A program made the position numbers and the translations under genes. The notes under the pieces are model-generated. The model ran no database searches. It had not been told where the DNA came from and saw nothing but the letters and a program-made list of their open reading frames with translations. Shown here one piece after another: positions 17,076-25,101 of a stretch of DNA of 64,000 bases. The stretch lies in NCBI GenBank assembly GCA_036560445.1, contig DATBRG010000003.1, positions 6,164-70,163 on the forward strand. Direction: 5' to 3'. Position 1 is the first letter of the stretch. The number at the start of each line of letters is the position of its first letter. This DNA comes from DATBRG01 sp036560445. Lineage in GTDB: Bacteria > Pseudomonadota > Gammaproteobacteria > Burkholderiales > Methylophilaceae.

Positions 17076-17714
17076 ATGAAATTACAAAGACCGAAATTAT
17101 TAATCCCGCTGCTGCTTAGTACAGTGTTCTTTAGCAATCCAGTAGCGGCCAGGGAATGGCCTTTTAAGGTATATCTGGATGGCAAAGAGATAGGCCAGCA
17201 TAGCTTTGTAGTTAATGAAAAGGATGGCGTTCGAGAACTGCTCAGCAGCGCAAAATTCAACGTCAAGATATTGTTTATCAATGCCTATAGTTATGACCAT
17301 ATAGCCAAGGAATCCTGGCAAGGAGATTGCCTAACCAGCCTGCAAGCGCATACCCAGGAAAACAAGGAAGTTACCAACGTAGAAGGCAAACTTGGCGACC
17401 AGGCATTTCTGCTGGATAGCCCCAAAGGTAAACAAACCTTGCCAGCATGCGTCATGACCTTTGCTTACTGGAACCCGAAAATGCTCACCCAGAGCAAATT
17501 GCTCAATCCACAGACCGGCGAGTGGCTTGATGTAAAAATACGCTCGCTGGGCAATGAAAAAATTGATGTGCGCGGTCAGCAAGTCCAGGCTGAACACTTC
17601 AAGCTCGATGCAACAAAACTCAAGATCGACCTCTGGTATTCCCCCGATAAAGAGTGGCTGGCATTGAAGTCAACCACCCCTGAGGGCTATGAAATCTCTT
17701 ACAAGTTACGTTAA
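17076..17714 (+). CDS. Exported protein of the DUF6134/DUF3108-like type
   Basis: 212 residues with a clear signal peptide (cleaved after about residue 25, NPVAARE). The body is predicted beta-rich: REWPFKVYLDGKEIGQHSF, two cysteines (GDCL and PACV) that may form a disulfide, then a hydrophobic-core pattern ending WYSPDKEWLALKSTTPEGYEISYKLR. The family name is from memory and less certain than the fold description. It probably handles a lipid or envelope component, since it sits between DUF1295 and the lipocalin. Confidence 0.65.
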   Translation: MKLQRPKLLIPLLLSTVFFSNPVAAREWPFKVYLDGKEIGQHSFVVNEKDGVRELLSSAKFNVKILFINAYSYDHIAKESWQGDCLTSLQAHTQENKEVTNVEGKLGDQAFLLDSPKGKQTLPACVMTFAYWNPKMLTQSKLLNPQTGEWLDVKIRSLGNEKIDVRGQQVQAEHFKLDATKLKIDLWYSPDKEWLALKSTTPEGYEISYKLR

Positions 17715-17718
17715 ATCT

Positions 17719-18279
17719 ATGACTAAATCATCTCGTTCCAAACTTCATATTAATGGCCTGGCGCTTTGTACTGCACTGCTCGGTGGATGTGTGAGCCAGC
17801 CTCCAATTGCTACTGTACCGCAGGTAGACTTGCCACGTTTTATGGGTGATTGGTACGTAATTGCCTGTATTCCTACCTTGATAGAAACCGAAGCTTACAA
17901 CGCTGTTGAGTCTTATAAGCTCAATAAGGATGGCAGTATCGATACCACTTTTACCTTCCATAAGGGTAGTTATGATGGCCCGGTCAAAACCTATCGTCCG
18001 CGCGGCTTTGTAGCCAAGGATAGTGGCAACGCCCTATGGGGGATGCAGTTCATCTGGCCTATCAAGGCTGAATATCGTATCGCTTATCTGGCGCCAGACT
18101 ATAAAACCACGGTAATTGCACGCAATGCCCGCGACTATGTCTGGATTATGGCGCGCAGCCCCGTTATTCCTGATAGCCAATATCATGAGCTGACCGACTT
18201 CATCAGTAAACTTGGCTATGACCTCAACAAATTGCGCAAAGTACCTCAGCAATGGCCTGCAAGCGAGGTTAAGGAATGA
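17719..18279 (+). CDS. blc: Outer-membrane lipocalin (Blc-like lipoprotein)
   Basis: 186 residues from ATG 17719; an upstream in-frame ATG at 17689 lies in the previous gene. The lipobox LGGC is followed by the lipocalin motif PRFMGDWYVIACIP, the YAP-like AYLAPDYKTTVIAR strand and the final VWIMARSP segment. Blc proteins bind fatty acids and lysophospholipids in the envelope. The four-base overlap with the desaturase gene places it in the same operon. Confidence 0.93.
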   Translation: MTKSSRSKLHINGLALCTALLGGCVSQPPIATVPQVDLPRFMGDWYVIACIPTLIETEAYNAVESYKLNKDGSIDTTFTFHKGSYDGPVKTYRPRGFVAKDSGNALWGMQFIWPIKAEYRIAYLAPDYKTTVIARNARDYVWIMARSPVIPDSQYHELTDFISKLGYDLNKLRKVPQQWPASEVKE

Positions 18280-19223
18280 CGAGACAACGAGAAACCATAT
18301 TGAATGGGCTGTTACGCTGGCTTGATAGCAATGTGGCACTAACGGCTAATGACGACATCGAGAATAAGGTGGATTGGTTGCGGGTGATTCCTTTCCTGCT
18401 ATTGCATTTCGCCTGCATATCTGTCATTTGGGTTGGCTGGAGTGCATTTGCTGTCGCTTTTGCGGTTTTGCTCTATGGCATACGCATGTTCGCCATTACT
18501 GGTTTTTATCACCGTTATTTTTCACATAAGGCCTACCGTACGTCGCGTCTTGTTCAGTTCCTGTTCGCCGCACTGGGTTCCACTGCGGTACAACGCGGTC
18601 CGTTGTGGTGGGCCTCCATGCATCGCCATCATCATGCATACTCAGACCGTCATGAAGACGCACACTCTCCCGTGCGCCACGGCTTCTTATGGAGTCATCT
18701 TGGCTGGTTCTTGTCCGACGCGCATTTCGCTACACGTACCGAGCGTGTAAAGGAACTTGCCCAATTCCCTGAGCTGCGTTTCCTGGATAGATTTGACGTA
18801 CTGGTTCCGCTGGTTTTCGCGCTCGGGATATATGCATTGGGTGATTGGCTGGAGTCAGCCGCGCCACAACTTGCTACGAACGGCTGGCAGCTATTTGTAT
18901 GGGGCTTTGTCATCTCTACGGTGGCGCTCTATCACGCAACTTTCAGCGTTAATTCGCTGGCGCATGGCTGGGGAAGTCGCCGCTATGCCACTACTGACCA
19001 TAGCCGCAACAATCTTTGGATTGCGTTACTCACCCTGGGAGAAGGCTGGCATAACAACCATCATCATTATCCGGGTGCTGCACGTCAGGGCTTCTACTGG
19101 TGGGAAGTCGATTTTACCTACTATGGTCTGCGCATGCTCGCCGCCTGTGGACTCATCTGGGATTTACGCACTGTGCCGTTAAACATTCGTGAATCGCGCA
19201 AAATCAACCAAGACACCCTATGA
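18276..19223 (+). CDS. Membrane fatty acid desaturase (delta-9 acyl type)
   Basis: 315 residues with four membrane helices and all three histidine boxes for the di-iron centre: HRYFSH (about 79-84), HRHHHAY (about 116-122) and HNNHHHY (about 254-260). It introduces a cis double bond in acyl chains, normally at the delta-9 position, providing the substrate for cyclopropane or methyl transfer by the two methyltransferases of the operon. It overlaps the preceding lipocalin and the following FAD gene by ATGA on both sides. Confidence 0.94.
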   Translation: MTRQRETILNGLLRWLDSNVALTANDDIENKVDWLRVIPFLLLHFACISVIWVGWSAFAVAFAVLLYGIRMFAITGFYHRYFSHKAYRTSRLVQFLFAALGSTAVQRGPLWWASMHRHHHAYSDRHEDAHSPVRHGFLWSHLGWFLSDAHFATRTERVKELAQFPELRFLDRFDVLVPLVFALGIYALGDWLESAAPQLATNGWQLFVWGFVISTVALYHATFSVNSLAHGWGSRRYATTDHSRNNLWIALLTLGEGWHNNHHHYPGAARQGFYWWEVDFTYYGLRMLAACGLIWDLRTVPLNIRESRKINQDTL

Positions 19224-20464
19224 AAATAGCTATTATCGGTGCCGGGATTGCTGGCAATACCGTTGCTTACCATCTGCATAAAAGCCACGACATTACAGTA
19301 TTTGAGGCGGGCGATCATATTGGCGGGCATACCCATACCCATGACATTGTGCATCAAGGCCGCAGCTACTCAGTAGACACCGGGTTCATTGTATTCAATG
19401 ACCGCACCTACCCCAACTTTATTGCCATGCTGAATGAGCTGGGTGTGGAGTGGCAGGCAAGCAATATGAGCTTTAGTGTGCGCTGCGAAAAGACCGGCTT
19501 GGAATACAACGGCACTACGCTGAATTCGCTATTCGCGCAGCGTCGTAACCTGTTGCGCCCCTCTTTTTACCGCATGATTCGCGAGATACTGCGCTTTAAC
19601 CGTGAATCACTGGTTTTGCTGGATGATGGCCCTGAGATAAAACTTGGTGATTTTTTGGCCCAAGGCCGTTACAGCCAAGATTTCATAGACTATTACATTA
19701 TTCCTATGGGTGCCGCCATCTGGTCTACCGAGCCGCGCCAGATGATGGAGTTCCCCGCGCGCTTCTTTGTGCGGTTCTTCCACCATCACGGTATGCTGTC
19801 TGTCAATAATCGGCCGCAATGGCGCGTGATTAAAGGCGGCTCAGCACGTTACGCCGAAGCCATGACGGCGGGATTTCGCAATCGAATCCGCTTACATACT
19901 GCGGTGGCAAATGTGCGTCGCCTCAAGCGCTCTGTGAGAATTACGACGGTAAACGGCCTGGAAGAAAGTTTCGACTGGGTGTTTTTTGCCTGTCACAGTG
20001 ACCAGGTGCTGGCTATGCTCAGTGATGCCAGTCTGCAAGAAAAACAAATTCTGGGGGCTATTCCCTATCAGGAAAACTCCATTGTGTTACACAGCGACCG
20101 TAACCTTCTACCAAAACGCAAGCTGACCTGGGCAGCGTGGAATTACCATGTGACACCACAACCAACCGATCGGGTGGCAGTCACCTACAACATGAATATC
20201 CTGCAGGGACTGGATGCACCTGAGCCGCTACTGGTGACGCTTAACCATACCAATGGCATCAACCCGGCCAAAATTATCAAGCGCCTGAGCTACCATCACC
20301 CGGTCTACACTGCCGATGGCGCGGCAGCACAGGCACGCCATGCCGAGATAAGCGGCATCAACCGTACGGCCTACTGCGGTGCTTACTGGCGCAATGGCTT
20401 TCACGAAGATGGCGTGGTCAGTGGATTGGCAGCCTTGCGACATTTCGAGCAGGCTCATGCCTAA
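19220..20464 (+). CDS. FAD-dependent oxidoreductase (amine oxidase/phytoene desaturase-like)
   Basis: 414 residues. The N-terminal Rossmann dinucleotide motif is IIGAGIAGNTVAYHL followed by EAGDHIGGHTHTH. The C-terminal part has the family-typical YHHPVYTADGAAAQARH and AYCGAYWRNGFHEDGVVSG segment, which contacts FAD. The substrate is unknown; homologues are linked to cfa and DUF1365 genes, often in light or singlet-oxygen regulons. It overlaps the DUF1365 gene by 8 bases. Confidence 0.9.
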   Translation: MKIAIIGAGIAGNTVAYHLHKSHDITVFEAGDHIGGHTHTHDIVHQGRSYSVDTGFIVFNDRTYPNFIAMLNELGVEWQASNMSFSVRCEKTGLEYNGTTLNSLFAQRRNLLRPSFYRMIREILRFNRESLVLLDDGPEIKLGDFLAQGRYSQDFIDYYIIPMGAAIWSTEPRQMMEFPARFFVRFFHHHGMLSVNNRPQWRVIKGGSARYAEAMTAGFRNRIRLHTAVANVRRLKRSVRITTVNGLEESFDWVFFACHSDQVLAMLSDASLQEKQILGAIPYQENSIVLHSDRNLLPKRKLTWAAWNYHVTPQPTDRVAVTYNMNILQGLDAPEPLLVTLNHTNGINPAKIIKRLSYHHPVYTADGAAAQARHAEISGINRTAYCGAYWRNGFHEDGVVSGLAALRHFEQAHA

Positions 20465-21233
20465 TAGTGCCATTTACTCGGGGTGGGTGAGACACCGGCG
20501 TTTCATACCAGTAGCACACAACTTCCGCTATCGACTGTTCATGATGTACCTGGATCTGGATGAATTACCCGGTTTATTCAGCAAGCAATGGTTTTGGTCC
20601 GCCACTCGCGGCAACATTGCCTGCTTCAGGCGTAGCGACTATCTGGGAGATAGCAAGCAACCATTGAAGCTTGCCGTGCGCGAGCTACTCCAGCGCGAAA
20701 CCGGGGATGCGCCGCGTGGTCCTATCCGGCTACTCGCGCATATGCGCTATTTCGGTTTCTGCTTCAATCCGGTGAGTTTTTATTACTGCTTTGAGGCTGA
20801 CGGCATTACCTTACAAGCCATCATTACTGAGATTACCAATACTCCGTGGAATGAGCGCCATGCCTATGTGCTGGACTGCACGAGTAAGACTGCCCAATTG
20901 CAGACTTTCCAGTTCAGCAAGGATTTTCATATATCGCCTTTTATGCCCATGAATATTGAGTACGACTGGGTATTTAACAACCCGGCTGACAAGCTCAGTG
21001 TGCATATGCGTAACCTGCAAAGCGACGGCAAAATGTTTGACGCCACCTTGGAGATGCAGCGCCAGCCTATTACATCAGAAAATCTGGCCTGGGTATTGTT
21101 GAGTTATCCGCTCATGACCTTATGGGTGGTCATCAGTATTTACTGGCAAGCGCTCTGTCTATGGCTTAAGCGTGTACCGATTTTTACACATCCACATAAA
21201 CCCGGTCAGCATAAACAAAGAGGGACGCTATGA
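20457..21233 (+). CDS. DUF1365 protein
   Basis: 258 residues from ATG 20457 (ATGCCTAA, overlapping the previous stop). The family motifs VRHRRFIPVAHNFRYRLFMMYLDLDE and HMRYFGFCFNPVSFYYCF are both clear. A hydrophobic C-terminal segment near residue 215 suggests a membrane-associated protein. Function is unknown; it is one of the most constant partners of cfa and the FAD oxidoreductase. The stop overlaps cfa by ATGA. Confidence 0.9.
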   Translation: MPNSAIYSGWVRHRRFIPVAHNFRYRLFMMYLDLDELPGLFSKQWFWSATRGNIACFRRSDYLGDSKQPLKLAVRELLQRETGDAPRGPIRLLAHMRYFGFCFNPVSFYYCFEADGITLQAIITEITNTPWNERHAYVLDCTSKTAQLQTFQFSKDFHISPFMPMNIEYDWVFNNPADKLSVHMRNLQSDGKMFDATLEMQRQPITSENLAWVLLSYPLMTLWVVISIYWQALCLWLKRVPIFTHPHKPGQHKQRGTL

Positions 21234-22510
21234 ATACATCACCATTACGGGAATCCCTGACCGCCGGACTTGGGCATAAAAAGCGCTCAGCCTGGCTGCA
21301 GGATTTTGCCCGTGCTCAGGTGTTCTCGCGCTTGCAATCCATGAGTAATGGCAGCATTAGCATTGTTGAGAATCATCATGTAAACCGATTTGGACATGAC
21401 TCAGTCCTGAGTGCGACCATTCATGTTCATGACGCACGCTTCTATGGTGAAATAGCCTTTGGGGGTTCCATTGGCGCCGGCGAAGCCTATATGTTGGGCT
21501 ACTGGACGACCGATAACCTGACTGTCTTGATCCGCCTTATGGCACTTAACCAGGATGTGATGGATACACTGGAAGGCGGTATGGCTTGGCTGGCCAAGCC
21601 TTTCCTCAAGGGTTTGCACTGGATGAACCGTAACACCGCTGATGGTAGCCGCCGTAATATCGCCGCACATTACGACCTCGGCAACGATTTATTCAAGCTG
21701 TTCCTCGACCCGACTATGATGTATTCCTCGGCCATTTTCGATACGCCTGACATGACGCTGGAGCAGGCTTCCATCTGCAAACTTGAGCGCATCTGCCAGA
21801 AACTGGAGTTGAACGAGCGTGACTATGTGCTGGAAATCGGTACTGGTTGGGGGGGATTTGCCATGCATGCAGCCAAAAATTACGGTTGCCGTGTGACCAC
21901 CACCACCATCTCGCAGGCGCAATTCGACCTCGCCAGTGAGCGCATAAAAGATGCCGGGCTCACGGAGAATATAGAGGTTTTACTTATTGATTACAGGGTC
22001 TTAAAAGGACAATTTGATAAAATTGTTTCAATTGAAATGATAGAAGCTGTCGGCTACCAATTCTACGACACCTACTTTGCCAAATGTGCTGAACTATTGA
22101 AGCCGGAAGGCATGATGTTGTTACAAGGCATCACCATTGCAGACCAGCGCTACGAGTCCGCAAAGAATTCGGTGGATTTCATTCAGCGCTATATCTTTCC
22201 TGGTAGCTGCATTCCCTCCGTCACCGCCCTGCTGAATAGCGTAACGCGCGCTTCAGACATGCGCCTGTTCAATCTGGAAGATATAGGCCCACACTATGCG
22301 CGTACACTGGCTGAATGGCGTATCAACTTCTTCAACCACATCGAAAAAGTACGCGCCTTGGGCTATTCGGAGGAATTTATTCGTATGTGGGAGTTTTATC
22401 TATGCTACTGCGAAGGTGGCTTTGAGGAACGTGCGCTTGGCGATGTGCACATGTTGCTGGTCAAGCCTGGCAATCGGCGAGAGGCATTACTACCTGCTAT
22501 TTTCCAGTAG
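21230..22510 (+). CDS. cfa: Cyclopropane-fatty-acyl-phospholipid synthase
   Basis: 426 residues, the full-length Cfa form with an N-terminal domain (1-140) and the SAM methyltransferase core. It shows HYDLGNDLF, LEIGTGWGGF (SAM loop), VSIEMIEAVG and the C-terminal WEFYLCYCEGGF. It adds a methylene bridge across cis double bonds of membrane phospholipids. The segment equivalent to E. coli QYSCAYW reads MYSSAIF, so the conserved but non-essential cysteine is Ser. This is the last gene of the block; the convergent methyltransferase gene ends 3 bases away. Confidence 0.95.
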   Translation: MNTSPLRESLTAGLGHKKRSAWLQDFARAQVFSRLQSMSNGSISIVENHHVNRFGHDSVLSATIHVHDARFYGEIAFGGSIGAGEAYMLGYWTTDNLTVLIRLMALNQDVMDTLEGGMAWLAKPFLKGLHWMNRNTADGSRRNIAAHYDLGNDLFKLFLDPTMMYSSAIFDTPDMTLEQASICKLERICQKLELNERDYVLEIGTGWGGFAMHAAKNYGCRVTTTTISQAQFDLASERIKDAGLTENIEVLLIDYRVLKGQFDKIVSIEMIEAVGYQFYDTYFAKCAELLKPEGMMLLQGITIADQRYESAKNSVDFIQRYIFPGSCIPSVTALLNSVTRASDMRLFNLEDIGPHYARTLAEWRINFFNHIEKVRALGYSEEFIRMWEFYLCYCEGGFEERALGDVHMLLVKPGNRREALLPAIFQ

Positions 22511-22513
22511 TCT

Positions 22514-23059
22514 TTATTTTATCTCGTTGATCGCACATATACGCTGCATCATGGCTGGCGGGTTTTTGCTCAGCAAGCCCTGTTCAAAACTTACAATATG
22601 AAGCTGGTGACAGTATGTCATCTCAAGCTCGTCTGGTATTAGCAAGAAATCCGGATTCTGAGGCCGACCATAAGTCTCGTGGCCCTGCATGAAAGTTTCG
22701 TAGATCAGCACACCACCAATAGCCAAGTTTAACGGTAGAACTGGCAATAATGGCCGATATAGGTAACGACAAACCACGATAGCATCAAATTGCTCATCTA
22801 CGTATGGCCATGGCGCGTTCTCGAGATCAGCAACCCTGGTGTTGATATTGGTGGCGCTCACCATGCCAGCCAGGCTTTCGGCATTAATATCTACCGCTTC
22901 AACCTGAAAGCCTTGATTAGCCAACCAATGTGCATTTCTGCCAGAACCCGCCGCTACATCAAGTACCCTGCCGCCCAGCTTGATCAGGTTAGCATGTCTT
23001 ACTAGCCATGCCGAAGGCTCCAATTCTGGTTGATGGCTTACTATTAATTTCTTAATCAT
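22514..23059 (-). CDS. Class I SAM-dependent methyltransferase, small
   Basis: 181 residues from ATG 23059 (MIKKLIVSHQPELEPS); an earlier in-frame ATG at 23164 would add 35 unconserved residues and collide with the mnmC start. The Rossmann core is intact: VLDVAAGSGRNAHWL (motif I), VEAVDIN (motif II) and FDAIVVCRYLYRPLLP (motif IV). It resembles TehB/Tam-type methyltransferases, but the substrate cannot be told. It lies convergent to cfa and divergent from mnmC. Confidence 0.8.
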   Translation of the reverse strand: MIKKLIVSHQPELEPSAWLVRHANLIKLGGRVLDVAAGSGRNAHWLANQGFQVEAVDINAESLAGMVSATNINTRVADLENAPWPYVDEQFDAIVVCRYLYRPLLPVLPLNLAIGGVLIYETFMQGHETYGRPQNPDFLLIPDELEMTYCHQLHIVSFEQGLLSKNPPAMMQRICAINEIK

Positions 23060-23157
23060 GGATTCGCTTACATATGAAGTTACTGCGCGGAATGCCGCAT
23101 AATAGTAAAGTGCCTTGCCAATAAATGTTTGATAAGTACTGACTCTGATATTACTCC

Positions 23158-25092
23158 ATGCCAAATAACAACGCCCAACTTGAGTGGCAAGACGGACAAC
23201 CCTACTCTACAAGCTACGCTGATGTTTATTTTTCACGTGATAGTGGCCTGGACGAAACCGAGCACGTATTCCTCAAACAAAATTATTTGAAAGAGCGTTG
23301 GCTGGTACTTGAAGAAGAGTGTTTTACCGTTGCTGAAACAGGATTCGGCACTGGTCTGAATTTTCTTTGTGCATGGCGACTCTGGAGCGAATGCGCCCCT
23401 GAAATTGCTAGGTTGCATTTTGTCAGCATGGAAAAGTTTCCACTGGCATATGAAGATCTCAAGCGCGCACTTGATCTCTGGCCACAACTCGCTATCTGGC
23501 GTGACCAACTGTTGGCTCAGTATCAATGGTTAACGCCAGGGTTCCACCAGTTAAAATTCAATCAAGGACGTGTCATATTGACACTGTTGATTGGCGACAT
23601 CAGGGATACCTTACCTCAATTGAAGGCCAGTGTAGACGCCTGGTTCCTTGATGGTTTTGCGCCAGCAAAAAACCCTGAAATGTGGCAGCCAGCCTTGTTT
23701 GAAAATATGGCCAGGTTTTCGCATGCACAAACGACTTTTGCTACCTTCACCAGCGCCGGAGATGTCAGGCGGGGTATGCAGGCCGCTGGTTTTTCTGCCA
23801 ACAAGGTGCCTGGATTTGGTCGAAAGCGTGAAATGCTATGCGGTCACTTTGTTGGTACCAACCGACCAAAATTGTTGGCTGATGACAAACGCGCCATCGT
23901 GATCGGTGGTGGTATCGCTGGTACCGCCAGCAGCCATGCCCTGGCTACACGTAATTGGCAGGTAACGCTCATAGAGCGTCACTCAGGGCTGGCACAGGAA
24001 GCTTCCGGCAATCCTTTAGGTGTGCTCTATCTCCGGCTTTCTGGGCAGGACATCGTGTTAAGCCGATTGGCCATGCACGGCTATCTACACAGCTTACGTT
24101 TGTTGCAAAATCTGAAACTAAGTAAAGCCGACCATAACCCTTGTGGCCTGTTACAGCTAGCTTTTGACGCCAGGGAGTTGGAGCGCTGCAAGGCTATTAC
24201 TGCTCGTGGGTTTCCACCCGAATTAGTAAATTACGTAGATGCCGTTGAAGCCAGCCGCCTCGCGGGAATAAATTTATCCCATCCCGGCCTGCATTTCCCT
24301 GCTTCTGGCTGGGTCAATCCACCAGCTTTTTGCCAGGCGTTGGCTAGCCATGAAAACATCAAACTCGTGACATCAGCCCATGCTTTGCGCATTGAGCGGC
24401 ATGGCACTTTGTGGCAGGTGTGGGATGACTCGAGGTTGTTGGGTGAGGCGCCTGTGATTATTCTGGCAAGCGCTAGCGATAGCAAAGGTTTCAGGCAAAC
24501 CAGCCATCTGCCATTAGATCCCGTCAGGGGGCAAATCACTACCTTGGAGCAAACAGCATCAAGCCAGTTCCTTAAAACCGTTATCTGCACCGATGGCTAC
24601 ATCAGCCCGGCCACGAAAGGCATACATACCCTCGGCGCTACGTTCTCTGCCGATGACTTATCGACTGAAGTACGCGAAAGCGACCATTCCAATAATCTTG
24701 CGATGCTGCGACGCCTTTCGCCAGAGTTACATCAAACCCTGTCATCACAGGCGCATGGTGGGCGAGTGGCATTTCGCTCAACCACGCCCGATTATCTGCC
24801 TATGGCTGGGCCTATGCTTGATGCTGAAAGTTTGTCAGCCAACCCTCCACGGCATAACGCCAATCCAGAGAGTTTGCCTTGGCTGGAAGGTATTTATATC
24901 AATGCGGGACATGGCTCCAAGGGTTTGATCAATGCCCCGCTATGTGCGGAGATATTGGCGTGCGCCATCAATGGTGAGCCGGTGCCTGTTGATAGAAAAC
25001 TACTCGGGGCACTTGATCCCAATCGTTTTTTATTACGCAAAATGGGCCTCAAACGCCTCATACAGGGCTTGGCAGCTTATCCGCTCATGTAA
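23158..25092 (+). CDS. mnmC: tRNA mnm5s2U biosynthesis bifunctional protein MnmC
   Basis: 644 residues, a fusion that finishes 5-methylaminomethyl-2-thiouridine at tRNA wobble position 34. The N-terminal MnmC2 methyltransferase (about 1-240) carries the SAM loop VAETGFGTGLNFL and DAWFLDGFAPAKNPEMW. The C-terminal MnmC1 FAD domain begins at AIVIGGGIAGTASSHAL (near 245) and ends with YINAGHGSKGLINAPL. The fusion is the normal arrangement in proteobacteria. The OGT-like gene begins 9 bases later. Confidence 0.95.
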   Translation: MPNNNAQLEWQDGQPYSTSYADVYFSRDSGLDETEHVFLKQNYLKERWLVLEEECFTVAETGFGTGLNFLCAWRLWSECAPEIARLHFVSMEKFPLAYEDLKRALDLWPQLAIWRDQLLAQYQWLTPGFHQLKFNQGRVILTLLIGDIRDTLPQLKASVDAWFLDGFAPAKNPEMWQPALFENMARFSHAQTTFATFTSAGDVRRGMQAAGFSANKVPGFGRKREMLCGHFVGTNRPKLLADDKRAIVIGGGIAGTASSHALATRNWQVTLIERHSGLAQEASGNPLGVLYLRLSGQDIVLSRLAMHGYLHSLRLLQNLKLSKADHNPCGLLQLAFDARELERCKAITARGFPPELVNYVDAVEASRLAGINLSHPGLHFPASGWVNPPAFCQALASHENIKLVTSAHALRIERHGTLWQVWDDSRLLGEAPVIILASASDSKGFRQTSHLPLDPVRGQITTLEQTASSQFLKTVICTDGYISPATKGIHTLGATFSADDLSTEVRESDHSNNLAMLRRLSPELHQTLSSQAHGGRVAFRSTTPDYLPMAGPMLDAESLSANPPRHNANPESLPWLEGIYINAGHGSKGLINAPLCAEILACAINGEPVPVDRKLLGALDPNRFLLRKMGLKRLIQGLAAYPLM

Positions 25093-25095
25093 AAT
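25090..25095 (+). promoter_or_regulatory. Possible -10 element for the OGT-like gene (leaderless signal)
   Basis: TAAAAT, then CTGCAT, then the ATG at 25102. A six-base gap from a -10 hexamer would put the transcription start on the ATG itself. The hexamer overlaps the mnmC stop codon. Confidence 0.3.
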
Positions 25096-25101
25096 CTGCA
25101 T

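Noticed and set aside
23060..23164. Longer start of the small methyltransferase at 23164
   Set aside because: It would overlap the mnmC start and adds 35 residues without family features.
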